Origin: CAMFTQ01 sp051881615
GTDB lineage: Bacteria > Bacillota > Clostridia > Oscillospirales > Acutalibacteraceae
Assembly (NCBI GenBank): GCA_051881615.1
Contig: JBJEQF010000033.1
Location: 1 to 64,000, forward strand
Length of the DNA: 64,000 nucleotides
Direction of reading: 5' to 3'
Shown here: piece by piece, positions 17,020-26,048 of the stretch
Numbering within the stretch: position 1 is the first letter of the stretch
Layout: the number at the start of each line of letters is the position of its first letter
Position numbers and translations under genes: made by a program
The notes under the pieces: model-generated
What the model saw: the letters and a program-made list of their open reading frames with translations, nothing else
Database searches by the model: none
What the model was told of the DNA's origin: nothing

Positions 17020-17761
17020 GGATATTTTTGACTATATACAGCAATTTGCACCTTTGAGCCTTGCTATGCCATACGACAACTGCGGTATTCTTGTCGGCGA
17101 CAGCGAAAAGGAAGTTTCAAAAGTAGTAGTCACGCTCGATATAACGTCAGAAGTTATTGATGAGGCTGTAAGCAAGGGCGCAGAGCTTATCATAAGTCAT
17201 CACCCGATTATTTTCAGTCCGTTAAAAGCAGTTGACAGCGACAGCTGTGTATATAAGCTGATACAAAACGGAATAACGGCACTTTGTATGCACACAAACC
17301 TTGATCTTTCACAGGAAAACGGCGTAAACATAACGCTCGGAAAAGCACTCGGACTTAAAAATATATCTGTTGTCGAGGGTGAATGTCTTTTGACAGGCGA
17401 GCTTCAGACAGAGCTTTCGGCAAAGGAATTTGCCTTATATGTTAAAGAAAGGCTTGATTGCAGAGGAGTTCGCTATACCAATGGCAAAAACACCGTAAAA
17501 AAGGTTGCGGTAGCCTGCGGTGCCGGTGGAGATTATGTTTTTAACTGTGAAAAGCTCGGTGCTGACGCATTTGTAACAGGTGAGATTAAGCATCACCAAA
17601 TCATAAAAGCAAACGAAATCGGTCTGACTGTAGTTGACGCAGGTCATTACAAAACTGAGGATGTAATTATACCTGTTCTTGTAAGGCTGTTGTCAGAGAA
17701 ATTTGCAAATACAGAGTTTTATAAAAGCGAAGTTTTTAACGATAATGTTTTTTATTTGTAA
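17006..17761 (+). CDS. Nif3-like dinuclear metal centre protein
   Basis: 251 residues if translation begins at TTG 17006, which has CGGAGGTG 7-13 bases before it; the protein then starts with the usual TKAKDIFDYI segment. This start overlaps the trmK end by 14 bases. Metal-binding residues expected for the family are visible: H65/H66 in SHHPIIF, HTNLD near 97-101, and the C-terminal DAGHYKTE. Members share a GTP cyclohydrolase I type 2/Nif3 fold with two metals; the true substrate is unknown. It is shorter than Nif3 proteins with the inserted middle domain. Confidence 0.88.
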   Translation: MTKAKDIFDYIQQFAPLSLAMPYDNCGILVGDSEKEVSKVVVTLDITSEVIDEAVSKGAELIISHHPIIFSPLKAVDSDSCVYKLIQNGITALCMHTNLDLSQENGVNITLGKALGLKNISVVEGECLLTGELQTELSAKEFALYVKERLDCRGVRYTNGKNTVKKVAVACGAGGDYVFNCEKLGADAFVTGEIKHHQIIKANEIGLTVVDAGHYKTEDVIIPVLVRLLSEKFANTEFYKSEVFNDNVFYL

Positions 17762-17785
17762 CAATTATCCTTTAATGCAGTGCTA

Positions 17786-17821
17786 AAACGGCGGTGAAAA
17801 ATAAATCACTGCCGTTTTTTC
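17786..17821 (+). terminator. Terminator after nif3-like gene
   Basis: AAACGGC-g-GTGA pairs with TCAC-t-GCCGTTT around an 8-base loop and is followed by T-rich sequence. Confidence 0.85.
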
Positions 17822-17840
17822 TTATATTATTAAAAAAACA

Positions 17841-17869
17841 TTGCAAACAGGCCGCCGATTTGTTATAAT
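17841..17869 (+). promoter_or_regulatory. trmB promoter
   Basis: TTGCAA (17841-17846), 17-base spacer, TATAAT (17864-17869); the -10 is perfect. Leader of about 55 bases. Confidence 0.75.
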
Positions 17870-17930
17870 ATTGAAATAAAATGAATTAGTATTGTAATTT
17901 TTACAAAATCCTCTATTTTACGGTGAAATA

Positions 17931-18644
17931 ATGAGAATAAGAAAGAAAAAATGGGCTGTGCCCGAGCTTGATGCCTGTAATTTTTTTGTTAAGGAGCCAC
18001 GCTCTTACAGAGGTAAATGGAACACGCTTTTTAAAAGCAACTCACCGCTGTACCTTGAGCTTGGCTGCGGCAAGGGTACGTTTGCAGGACGTTTTGCACT
18101 TGACCACCCGAACATAAATTTAATTGCCATTGATATTAAAAACGATATGCTCGGCGTTGCCAGACGTAACATTTCTTCAATGTTTGATGAAAACGGAAAA
18201 GCCGTAGAAAATGTTTTTCTTGTCGCTCAGAATGTTGAGCAGATTGACGCCTTGTTTTCAAACGATGATAAGATTGACAGAATTTACATCAACTTCTGCA
18301 ACCCTTGGCCTCGTGGCAAGCACAAGAAACGCAGGCTTACTTACCCTAAAAAATTAGTGATGTACCGTGATTTTCTGACAGACGGCGGAGAAATTCACTT
18401 TAAAACAGATGATGACGAGCTATTCGCAGAAAGCCTTGAATATTTTAAAATTGCAGGCTTTGACGTTACATATACAACGTATGACCTGCATAACAGCGAT
18501 GTCACCTACAACATAGTGACAGAACACGAAAATATGTTTTCTCAGATGGGTATTAAAATAAAATACTGTATTGCTAAAAAGTCTGTATTACCGCAGAATT
18601 ACATAGAGCTTATAAAGGAGCTTAAAGCAAATAACGGAATATAA
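17931..18644 (+). CDS. trmB: TrmB, tRNA (guanine-46 N7)-methyltransferase
   Basis: 237 residues. The SAM motif LELGCGKGTF (about 42-51) and the family motif FCNPWPRGKHKKRRL near 122 (usual form FPDPWPKKRHHKRRL) identify it. It forms m7G46 in the variable loop of tRNAs. The ribosome site is weak (ACGGTGA). It has its own promoter and leads the long plus-strand gene run; the next gene is 49 bases downstream. Confidence 0.93.
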   Translation: MRIRKKKWAVPELDACNFFVKEPRSYRGKWNTLFKSNSPLYLELGCGKGTFAGRFALDHPNINLIAIDIKNDMLGVARRNISSMFDENGKAVENVFLVAQNVEQIDALFSNDDKIDRIYINFCNPWPRGKHKKRRLTYPKKLVMYRDFLTDGGEIHFKTDDDELFAESLEYFKIAGFDVTYTTYDLHNSDVTYNIVTEHENMFSQMGIKIKYCIAKKSVLPQNYIELIKELKANNGI

Positions 18645-18693
18645 GACAGCTGCACAATTTACTGAAAATCTTAATATAAACGGAGGTATCGGC

Positions 18694-20040
18694 TTGAAAA
18701 TTAAAAAGGCTATTACAGCGGCTCTGCTGTGCTGTGCGCTTTTGAGCGGCTGTTCTGTTGTCGGAATTGAAAGCTCCGAGCTGATGCGTCCGCCGAAGGC
18801 AACGGCTGACAAGGCTCAGATTCAAAGCGTCATTGATGAACAGGCTGAGGATAACTACATTCTGAAATATCCGCAGCGAGGTCAGTACCGTTCTGCCGTT
18901 ATTATGCGTGATATGGACGGTGACGGCACAAGCGAGGCTATTGCATTTTACAGCAACAAAAATGAAGGCACTCCAAAAACGAACCTGCTGATTATTGCTC
19001 AGAAAAAGGGCGTGTGGGAATGTGTCGGCAAATACTCAAATCAAAGCACAGAGGTTGACCAGATTACCTTTGCCGACTTAAACGCAGACGGCACTGTGGA
19101 GCTAATCACAGGCTGGGGCGCTGTCGGCAGCTCAATAAATCAGCTCACTGCCTACAGCTTTGACAGCACCGCTACAAGAGAAATACAGATAAATCAGACC
19201 TACGCATCGTTTGCCGCAGGCGACTTTACGGGTGACGGCTCTGACGAGCTTATTCTGCTCACTCTTCCCTCTCCGGAAGCAAAGCCACAGGCTACGCTTC
19301 TTGACTGGAATTACGACAGCTCCACTCTTTTCTCACGTGGTGTCACTGCGCTTGACCCGAATATATCAAAATACCTTGACGTATCATCACAAAAAGTTTC
19401 TGACGACTGCACAGCATTGATTGCCGAGGGCGCAACGGCTGTCGGCACATATTCAACACAGGTTATTGTGTTTGACAAGGACAATGAAGTGCTTAAAAAC
19501 GACCTCTATTCGCAGACAGCACAAAATGTAACCCTACGTGATACGCCTGTTATGTCGCAGGATATTAACAATGACGGCATTTTTGAAATCGTGACATCAA
19601 CTAAAATGAAAAGCGAAGAAAACGAGGACGCATCAACGGTTGCAAGCGAAACGGTATGGAACAGATATAATGCAAAAACATCGTCGCTTGAACGTGTTAC
19701 GGCGGCTGTTATAGATTCAGCTCACGATTACTATTATATTATTGATGCAGATTGGCAGGACGAAATAACTGCAAGAATAAATCTTTCTGACAGTACGCTG
19801 ACCTTTTACAAGTGGGACAGTGCAAAAAAACCGCCTGCAAAGGGCGACAGACTGCTGACGGTAACGGCAAAGGATTTATCCAAGCCGTCAGCTCAGAACG
19901 AGCTTAATAATTTTACACTGATTGAAAAAACCTCCTCATACGCCTACGCTTATCTGATAGCAGAGGGAAATAACGAGCTTATACCTACTGAACAACAGGT
20001 GCTTGATAACTTTAAAAGAATAAGTACAAGCACCAACTAA
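18694..20040 (+). CDS. Lipoprotein with FG-GAP/VCBS-like Asp-Gly repeats
   Basis: 448 residues starting at TTG with GGAGGT upstream. The lipobox LLSGC gives a lipidated Cys20. Repeated D-x-D/N-x-D-G motifs near residues 73, 128, 177 and 290 (for example DMDGDGTSEA and DFTGDGSDEL) are the calcium-binding loops of beta-propeller FG-GAP/VCBS blades, so a surface propeller is likely. It lies 38 bases before a response regulator and histidine kinase pair in the same direction, suggesting co-transcription. It might work as an extracytoplasmic partner of the kinase, as lipoproteins beside sensor kinases sometimes do; that is inference. Confidence 0.75.
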   Translation: MKIKKAITAALLCCALLSGCSVVGIESSELMRPPKATADKAQIQSVIDEQAEDNYILKYPQRGQYRSAVIMRDMDGDGTSEAIAFYSNKNEGTPKTNLLIIAQKKGVWECVGKYSNQSTEVDQITFADLNADGTVELITGWGAVGSSINQLTAYSFDSTATREIQINQTYASFAAGDFTGDGSDELILLTLPSPEAKPQATLLDWNYDSSTLFSRGVTALDPNISKYLDVSSQKVSDDCTALIAEGATAVGTYSTQVIVFDKDNEVLKNDLYSQTAQNVTLRDTPVMSQDINNDGIFEIVTSTKMKSEENEDASTVASETVWNRYNAKTSSLERVTAAVIDSAHDYYYIIDADWQDEITARINLSDSTLTFYKWDSAKKPPAKGDRLLTVTAKDLSKPSAQNELNNFTLIEKTSSYAYAYLIAEGNNELIPTEQQVLDNFKRISTSTN

Positions 20041-20078
20041 TAACGGATATATTGAAATAATGTGAAAGGAACGATTTT

Positions 20079-20780
20079 ATGAGAAAAATACTTGTATGCG
20101 AGGACGAATCCGCAATTCGTGACTTTGTTGTTATCAATCTAAAAAGAGGCGGCTATGACGTAGTCGAGGCTGACTGCGGTGAGGCTGCACTTCAAAAATA
20201 CGAAGAAAACGGCGGAGATTTTGACATCGCTATTCTTGACGTTATGATGCCCGGTATTGACGGCTTTCAGGTATGCAAGGAGCTTAGAAGCAAAAACGGC
20301 GACATCGGCATTATTATGCTGTCGGCAAGAACTCAGGAAATGGATAAGGTAACAGGCTTAATGCTCGGCGCAGACGATTACATCACAAAGCCGTTCAGTC
20401 CAAGCGAGCTTATGGCGCGTGTTGATTCGTTATACAGACGTGTTGAAATCACAAACGAAAGAGCCGACAACAACTTCAAGGAAGAGCTGAAATCGGGCGA
20501 CTTTGTGCTTAATCTCAGAAACCGTGCGCTCTTAAAGAACGGCAAAATGATTGAGCTTACACAGGTTGAATTTCAGATTATGGAATACTTCTTCTCAAAG
20601 CCCGGCGTTGCCCTTGACAGAACAGATATTTTAAATCACGTGTGGGGCGAGGCTTACGTGGGCGAAGAAAAAATCGTTGACGTAAACATAAGACGTTTAA
20701 GAATGAAGGTAGAGGACGAACCGTCAAACCCGAAATATATTGTCACAGTATGGGGTCTCGGCTACAAATGGGACGCATAA
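20079..20780 (+). CDS. OmpR-family response regulator
   Basis: 233 residues. Receiver domain with phosphoacceptor D54 (LDVMMPG), S82 and K104 (ITKPF), then a winged-helix DNA-binding domain ending VTVWGLGYKW. It pairs with the kinase 81 bases downstream. A small inverted repeat (20797-20825) lies between the two genes. Targets are unknown. Confidence 0.93.
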   Translation: MRKILVCEDESAIRDFVVINLKRGGYDVVEADCGEAALQKYEENGGDFDIAILDVMMPGIDGFQVCKELRSKNGDIGIIMLSARTQEMDKVTGLMLGADDYITKPFSPSELMARVDSLYRRVEITNERADNNFKEELKSGDFVLNLRNRALLKNGKMIELTQVEFQIMEYFFSKPGVALDRTDILNHVWGEAYVGEEKIVDVNIRRLRMKVEDEPSNPKYIVTVWGLGYKWDA

Positions 20781-20861
20781 CAGTATTTTTTTAATACGAC
20801 TGCTTAAAAGGTTAATCTTCAGTCGATAAAACAAGCTAAGAATTTACAAGGAGGGGCGCAA

Positions 20862-22322
20862 ATGGTCTTTAAGGGAATTACAAAGCGATGGGTTTTAAAT
20901 GTGCTTTCTGTCATTGTCGCCACCGTTATTCTTGTAATCGTGTGCCTTTCCTTTATTGTTCACTCGCTCTTTTACACAAGCATTGAACAAACGATAACCG
21001 GCAGGTCAAACGAGCTTTCAAATATTTTTATAAACTACAAGGCAGAGAGCATCTCTGACTTTACGACAAATGCAAGAGAATATGTAGAAAGCTTTCCCGA
21101 TAAAGGCCTTATGGAGCTTATGGTTATTAACTCCGCAGGCGAGGCTGTTATTAACTCAACAGGCTTTGCACCTGATGAAAATCAGAAAATGCCCGACTTT
21201 GAACAGGCAAAGAACAGCTCGTCAGGCTATGCAAAATGGACGGGCAGGCTAAACTCAGGCGAAAGCGTTATGGCAGTTACACGCACCATACACACATCGG
21301 ACGGAGATATTGTAGGCGCTGTGCGCTACGTTGTTTCTCTTGAAAATGCAAACTACAGAATTTTTCTTATAACAATCACCTTTATCGCTGTCGGATTGCT
21401 GATTATTTTCTTTGTGTATTTTTCGGGCAGTTATTTTGTTCGCTCCATTGTTCACCCTGTCAGAGAAATGTCAGCCGCCGCTACAAAAATTGCTCAGGGC
21501 GACTTTGACGCTACTATTGACAAGATGTATGACGACGAAATCGGCGAGCTGTGCGACTCTATCAACAATATGGCGCGTGAGCTGCAGAATAACGAGCAGA
21601 TGAAAAACGACTTTATTTCACGTGTTTCTCACGAGCTGAGAACTCCGCTTACAGCTATTAAGGGCTGGGCTGAAACAATGCAGTACACAGGCGCCTCCGA
21701 CGAGGAAACCTTTAACAAGGGTATGTCCGTTATTATTAACGAAAGCTCACGACTTACGGGTATTGTTGAGGAGCTTCTTGACTTCAGCCGTCTGCAAAAC
21801 AAAAAGCTGACGCTGTTTAAGGAACCGCTTGACATTATCGCAGAGCTTGACGAGGCTATCTATATGCTGAAGGAGAGAGCGTTAAAAGAGGGCAAGCACC
21901 TTTTGTTTGACGAGCCCGACAAGCTGATGCCTGCAATTTCGGGCGATAAAAACAGACTGCGTCAGGTGTTTATAAACGTGCTTGACAACGCACTCAAATA
22001 TACGCCGACAGGCGGTGTGATAGGTATTCAGGCGCTCAGACAGGGCGACAATATAACAATCGCATTTTCGGACAACGGGTGCGGTATTCCTGCCGAGGAC
22101 CTGCCCCACGTTAAAGAAAAATTTTACAAGGCAAACAAGAAGGTCAGCGGTTCGGGAATCGGCTTGGCTGTTGCCGATGAAATAATGACGCTCCACGGCG
22201 GCTCGCTTGACATTGAAAGCAGTGAAAACGTGGGAACTACCGTAACGCTGACACTGCCGATAATAAAAGAGGAACCACCCGAGGAAAATAACGAGGAAGA
22301 AATAGAGTTTATCACAAGATAA
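20862..22322 (+). CDS. Sensor histidine kinase (HAMP, HisKA, HATPase)
   Basis: 486 residues. TM1 about 14-36, an extracytoplasmic sensor loop about 37-165, TM2 about 166-188, HAMP about 190-245, phosphorylation site H257 in VSHELRTP, then an ATPase domain with a VLDNALKYTP N box and a GSGIGLAV G box. AGGAGGGG precedes the ATG. It acts with the upstream regulator; the architecture recalls PhoR/WalK-like kinases but lacks a clear PAS domain. Confidence 0.93.
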   Translation: MVFKGITKRWVLNVLSVIVATVILVIVCLSFIVHSLFYTSIEQTITGRSNELSNIFINYKAESISDFTTNAREYVESFPDKGLMELMVINSAGEAVINSTGFAPDENQKMPDFEQAKNSSSGYAKWTGRLNSGESVMAVTRTIHTSDGDIVGAVRYVVSLENANYRIFLITITFIAVGLLIIFFVYFSGSYFVRSIVHPVREMSAAATKIAQGDFDATIDKMYDDEIGELCDSINNMARELQNNEQMKNDFISRVSHELRTPLTAIKGWAETMQYTGASDEETFNKGMSVIINESSRLTGIVEELLDFSRLQNKKLTLFKEPLDIIAELDEAIYMLKERALKEGKHLLFDEPDKLMPAISGDKNRLRQVFINVLDNALKYTPTGGVIGIQALRQGDNITIAFSDNGCGIPAEDLPHVKEKFYKANKKVSGSGIGLAVADEIMTLHGGSLDIESSENVGTTVTLTLPIIKEEPPEENNEEEIEFITR

Positions 22323-22350
22323 AGCATATATCAGGAAAGGATATGTTTAA

Positions 22351-23340
22351 ATGGGAAAGAGTAAATCAAACGCTAAAAAGATAACCTCAATCGGCGGCAG
22401 TGCGCTTATTGAGGGAATTATGATGAGAGGTCCTAAGCGCACGACTGTTGCAGTTCGTATGGGCGAGGACGAAATCTACACAGAGGATATAGAGGTAAAG
22501 CTGTTATCACAGAAAAGCAAGATTTTCAAAATGCCGCTTATCAGAGGTATTGCAGGACTTGTTGACTCTATGAAGCTTTCCTACAAGTCGCTTATGCTTT
22601 CGGCAGACAAGGCGCTTGAGGCAGGCGAAATTGAAGAGGAAGAGCCGGGCAGATTTGAAAAATGGGTGACAGAAAAATTCGGCGACAAGCTTATGAGCGT
22701 TTTAATGGTAATTGCGTCAATTTTAGGCGTTGCGCTGGCTGTTGCGCTGTTCTTCTTTTTGCCGACGTTCCTGTTTGACTTAACAAGCAAGGTTGTACCT
22801 GCTTTTAGGGGTGACGATTCGTCTGTAGTGTTCTACAAGTCTGTTTTCGAGGGTGTGCTTAAAATCGTCCTCTTTTTAGGCTACATAGTAGTCTGTTCGC
22901 AAATGCAGGAGATGAAGCGTGTGTTTATGTACCACGGTGCAGAGCATAAGACTATCTTCTGCTACGAGGCTGACGAGGAGCTGACTGTTGAAAACGTAAA
23001 AAAGCAAAGCCGTTTTCACCCTCGCTGCGGTACATCGTTTATGGTGTATATGCTAATTTTAGGTGTAGTAATCGGTCTTTTTGTTCCTGTTGCTCCCTTT
23101 GGCATTTCTGCACTTCGCCCTGTTATCAAGATACTTCTTTTACCGCTTACCTGCGGAATAGGCTATGAAATTATAAAAATCTGCGGAAAATACGACAACC
23201 TGTTTACACGTATTATGGCGGCTCCCGGTATGTGGGCGCAGAGAATTACTACAAAAGAGCCTGACGACAAGATGATTGAGGTTGCAATCAAGGCTATGAA
23301 GTGCGTTATCCCCGATGACGGCACAGACATTATAAAGTAA
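22351..23340 (+). CDS. DUF1385 membrane protein (YqhQ family)
   Basis: 329 residues with about four membrane segments (about 115-140, 165-185, 230-255 and 262-285). The conserved YHGAEHKTI and HPRCGTSF segments are the DUF1385 hallmark. The family is widespread in Firmicutes and often precedes prmC, as here (one base between stop and start). The biochemical role is not established. RBS AGGAAAGGA. Confidence 0.88.
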   Translation: MGKSKSNAKKITSIGGSALIEGIMMRGPKRTTVAVRMGEDEIYTEDIEVKLLSQKSKIFKMPLIRGIAGLVDSMKLSYKSLMLSADKALEAGEIEEEEPGRFEKWVTEKFGDKLMSVLMVIASILGVALAVALFFFLPTFLFDLTSKVVPAFRGDDSSVVFYKSVFEGVLKIVLFLGYIVVCSQMQEMKRVFMYHGAEHKTIFCYEADEELTVENVKKQSRFHPRCGTSFMVYMLILGVVIGLFVPVAPFGISALRPVIKILLLPLTCGIGYEIIKICGKYDNLFTRIMAAPGMWAQRITTKEPDDKMIEVAIKAMKCVIPDDGTDIIK

Positions 23341-23341
23341 T

Positions 23342-24187
23342 ATGACAATAAAAGAAGCGTATAAAAAAGCAGAGCTTTTTCTGCAAAAATCAAACATTGA
23401 AGCCGCTTCATTTGAAGCTATGTGTATGATTGAAGCGGTGTTCGGCACAGACAGAACAGGACTTATCATAAACGGCGACAAAATAGCAGATGAAGAAAGC
23501 CTTAGAATTCTTGATAAAATGTGCTTGCAAAGGCAAAAGCACGAACCCTTGCAATACATACTCGGTAAATGGGATTTTATGGGAATTGAGCTTTTTGTCG
23601 GAAAGGGAGTTTTAATCCCACGTGACGACACGCAGGTTGTTGTAAACAGCTGTATAGAATTTCTTGAAAAATCAAAAAGCAAAAAAATCCTCGACTTATG
23701 CTCAGGAAGCGGTGCTATTGCCATAGCGCTTGAGAGCATCTTCCCCACTGCCGACATTACGGCTGTTGAAAAGTCGGACGAAGCCTTTTTGTATCTTGAA
23801 AAAAACATCAGACATAACAACAGTATGGTTAAGGCGATAAAGGGCGATATTTTCTGCTGTTACAGCGATTTTGCCGACAGTGAGTTTGATTTGATTATTT
23901 CTAATCCGCCCTATATCATAACAGACGAGATAAAAACACTGCAAAGCGAGGTTTCCTTTGAGCCTGTGCCGGCGCTTGACGGCGGAGCAGACGGCTATGA
24001 CTTTTACAGAGCTATCATAAGCAACTGGACGCGAAAGCTAAGACACGGCGGTATGCTTGCGTTTGAGCTTGGCGAGGGGCAATTTGACGAGGTTTACAGG
24101 CTTATGCAGGAAAACGGCTTTGAAAATATAACAAAGCACTACGACTTAGGAAGCATTATCAGGGCGATAAACGGGACTGTGCGATAA
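23342..24187 (+). CDS. prmC: PrmC, release-factor glutamine N5-methyltransferase
   Basis: 281 residues. N-terminal helical domain, SAM motif DLCSGSGAIAI (118-128) and the catalytic N188-PPY motif. It methylates the GGQ glutamine of release factors RF1 and RF2. It starts directly after the DUF1385 gene. The usual neighbour prfA is not present in this window. Confidence 0.94.
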   Translation: MTIKEAYKKAELFLQKSNIEAASFEAMCMIEAVFGTDRTGLIINGDKIADEESLRILDKMCLQRQKHEPLQYILGKWDFMGIELFVGKGVLIPRDDTQVVVNSCIEFLEKSKSKKILDLCSGSGAIAIALESIFPTADITAVEKSDEAFLYLEKNIRHNNSMVKAIKGDIFCCYSDFADSEFDLIISNPPYIITDEIKTLQSEVSFEPVPALDGGADGYDFYRAIISNWTRKLRHGGMLAFELGEGQFDEVYRLMQENGFENITKHYDLGSIIRAINGTVR

Positions 24188-24225
24188 ATTTATAGAAAAT
24201 TTGTTCGATTTTTGTTACTTTTATA

Positions 24226-24254
24226 TTGCATTTTATCTGCCTTTATTTTATAAT
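24226..24254 (+). promoter_or_regulatory. recA promoter
   Basis: TTGCAT (24226-24231), 17-base spacer, TATAAT (24249-24254). I looked for a Gram-positive LexA box (GAACnnnnGTTC type) around it and found none; only a lone GTTCG half-site occurs at about 24213. Confidence 0.65.
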
Positions 24255-24302
24255 ACAAATGTAAATAAAGCTAAGCGTATTCGCTTGAAAGGATGAATAA
24301 AT

Positions 24303-25415
24303 ATGGCACTTGATAAAAACAAGGCTCTTGAAACAGCTTTGACGCAAATAGAAAAACAGTTCGGTAAGGGCGCAGTTATGCGCCTTGGTCAGAACAGCAC
24401 GTTAAATGTTGACGCAATTTCAACAGGCTCGCTCTCTCTTGATATTGCGCTCGGAATAGGCGGTCTGCCGCGCGGCAGAATTATCGAAATCTACGGACCT
24501 GAGTCCTCGGGTAAGACAACGCTTTCACTTCATTGTATTGCAGAGGGACAGAAAAACGGCGGCAACGTAGCGTTTATTGACGTTGAACACGCACTCGACC
24601 CTGTTTATGCTGCGGCTTTAGGCGTTGACGTTGATTCACTTCTTGTTTCTCAGCCTGATACAGGTGAGGACGCTCTTGAAATTGCCGAGGCGCTTATCAG
24701 AAGCGGTGCTATTGACGTTATTGTTGTTGACTCTGTAGCGGCTCTTGTTCCAAAGGCTGAAATCGAGGGCGAAATGGGCGATTCTCACGTAGGCTTGCAG
24801 GCAAGACTTATGTCGCAGGCTTTAAGAAAGCTCGCAGGAGCTATCTCAAAATCAAACTGCGTTGCAATTTTCATCAATCAGCTTCGTGAAAAGGTCGGCG
24901 TTGTTTACGGCAATCCCGAGGTTACACCGGGTGGCAGAGCGTTAAAGTTCTACAGCTCTGTTCGTATTGACATCAGACGAGTAGAAACTCTTAAATCAAA
25001 CGGCGAAATGATAGGCTCACGCACACGTGCAAAGGTTGTTAAAAATAAAATCGCACCGCCATTCAGAGAAGCTGAGTTTGACATTATGTACGGCAAGGGA
25101 ATTTCAAGAAACGGCGAGCTTCTCGATTTAGCAGTAGCCGCCGATGTTGTTCAGAAGTCCGGTGCGTGGTTCAGCTACGGTGAAACACGTCTTGGACAGG
25201 GACGTGACAAGGTTAAGGAGCTTTTTGAAGAAAATCCCGAGCTTGCAAAGAAAATTGAGGACGACCTTATGGCAAACATAGATAAGCTTAAAAAAGCACC
25301 TGCAAAGGGCGCAAAAGCTAAAGCTAAGGTTAAGGTTGAGGAAGTACCTGTTGCAGAGTCAGCACCTGCCGCACCTAAGTCAGACAAGAGCATTGACATT
25401 CTTGTAGAAGAATAA
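24303..25415 (+). CDS. recA: RecA recombinase
   Basis: 370 residues. Walker A GPESSGKT near 65-73, Walker B VIVVDS, and the loop segments and C-terminal acidic/Lys-Ala tail of RecA. It drives strand exchange and the LexA-cleavage co-protease function. It is followed by recX two bases later, so its modulator is made from the same transcript. RBS AAAGGATG. The tail is rich in Ala/Lys (KAPAKGAKAKAK), longer than in E. coli RecA. Confidence 0.98.
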   Translation: MALDKNKALETALTQIEKQFGKGAVMRLGQNSTLNVDAISTGSLSLDIALGIGGLPRGRIIEIYGPESSGKTTLSLHCIAEGQKNGGNVAFIDVEHALDPVYAAALGVDVDSLLVSQPDTGEDALEIAEALIRSGAIDVIVVDSVAALVPKAEIEGEMGDSHVGLQARLMSQALRKLAGAISKSNCVAIFINQLREKVGVVYGNPEVTPGGRALKFYSSVRIDIRRVETLKSNGEMIGSRTRAKVVKNKIAPPFREAEFDIMYGKGISRNGELLDLAVAADVVQKSGAWFSYGETRLGQGRDKVKELFEENPELAKKIEDDLMANIDKLKKAPAKGAKAKAKVKVEEVPVAESAPAAPKSDKSIDILVEE

Positions 25416-25417
25416 TT

Positions 25418-26032
25418 ATGGAAATTACAGCCTTAGAGCCTCGGAGAAAGTGTATGACAGCCGTTTATATTGACGGCGAATTTGCGCTGAAGCTCGACAC
25501 ACAGACGCTTTTGGAAAACAGAATAAAAATCGGCACTGTGATTGATGATGACGAGCTTAAACAGCTTATCGAAAAATCAAACACACGCAGAGCAAAGGAA
25601 AAGGCACTGTGGCTTATATCGTACCGTGACCACTCAAAAAAGGAGCTTACGGATAAAATCGCAAAAGATTGTGACAGAGCAAGTGCCGAAGAAGCTGTCG
25701 AGCGTATGCAGGAATTAGGACTTGTAAACGACGAAGCGTACGCAAGACGGTATGCACAACAGCTTATTGAGGTTAAGCACCTGTCAATCAAGGGCGTAAA
25801 ATACAAGCTGATTGAAAAGGGTATTGACAGAGATTTAATTGACGATATTCTCAGCGAGTTTGACGTTGATTCAAAAGAGCAGATAAGAGAAATCATAGAC
25901 AAAAAATACGCACGAGGTCTTTCTGACGAAAAAGGCAAAAGACGTGCTTTTTCGGGTCTTTCACGTATGGGATTTAGCTTTGGTGACATAAAATCGGTTA
26001 TTGCTGAATATACAGAAAATGATGAATACTGA
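25418..26032 (+). CDS. recX: RecX, RecA modulator
   Basis: 204 residues. Three-helix repeats with RRAKEKALWLISYRDHSKKEL and the central ARRYAQQLIEVKHLS region match RecX, which binds and destabilises RecA filaments. It follows recA directly, a common arrangement. Its 3' end lies 16 bases before the rimO start. Confidence 0.92.
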   Translation: MEITALEPRRKCMTAVYIDGEFALKLDTQTLLENRIKIGTVIDDDELKQLIEKSNTRRAKEKALWLISYRDHSKKELTDKIAKDCDRASAEEAVERMQELGLVNDEAYARRYAQQLIEVKHLSIKGVKYKLIEKGIDRDLIDDILSEFDVDSKEQIREIIDKKYARGLSDEKGKRRAFSGLSRMGFSFGDIKSVIAEYTENDEY

Positions 26033-26048
26033 TAAAGGAAGTTTTAGA

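Noticed and set aside
24181..24302. LexA box before recA
   Set aside because: Only a lone GTTCG half-site is present; no paired GAAC/GTTC with correct spacing.
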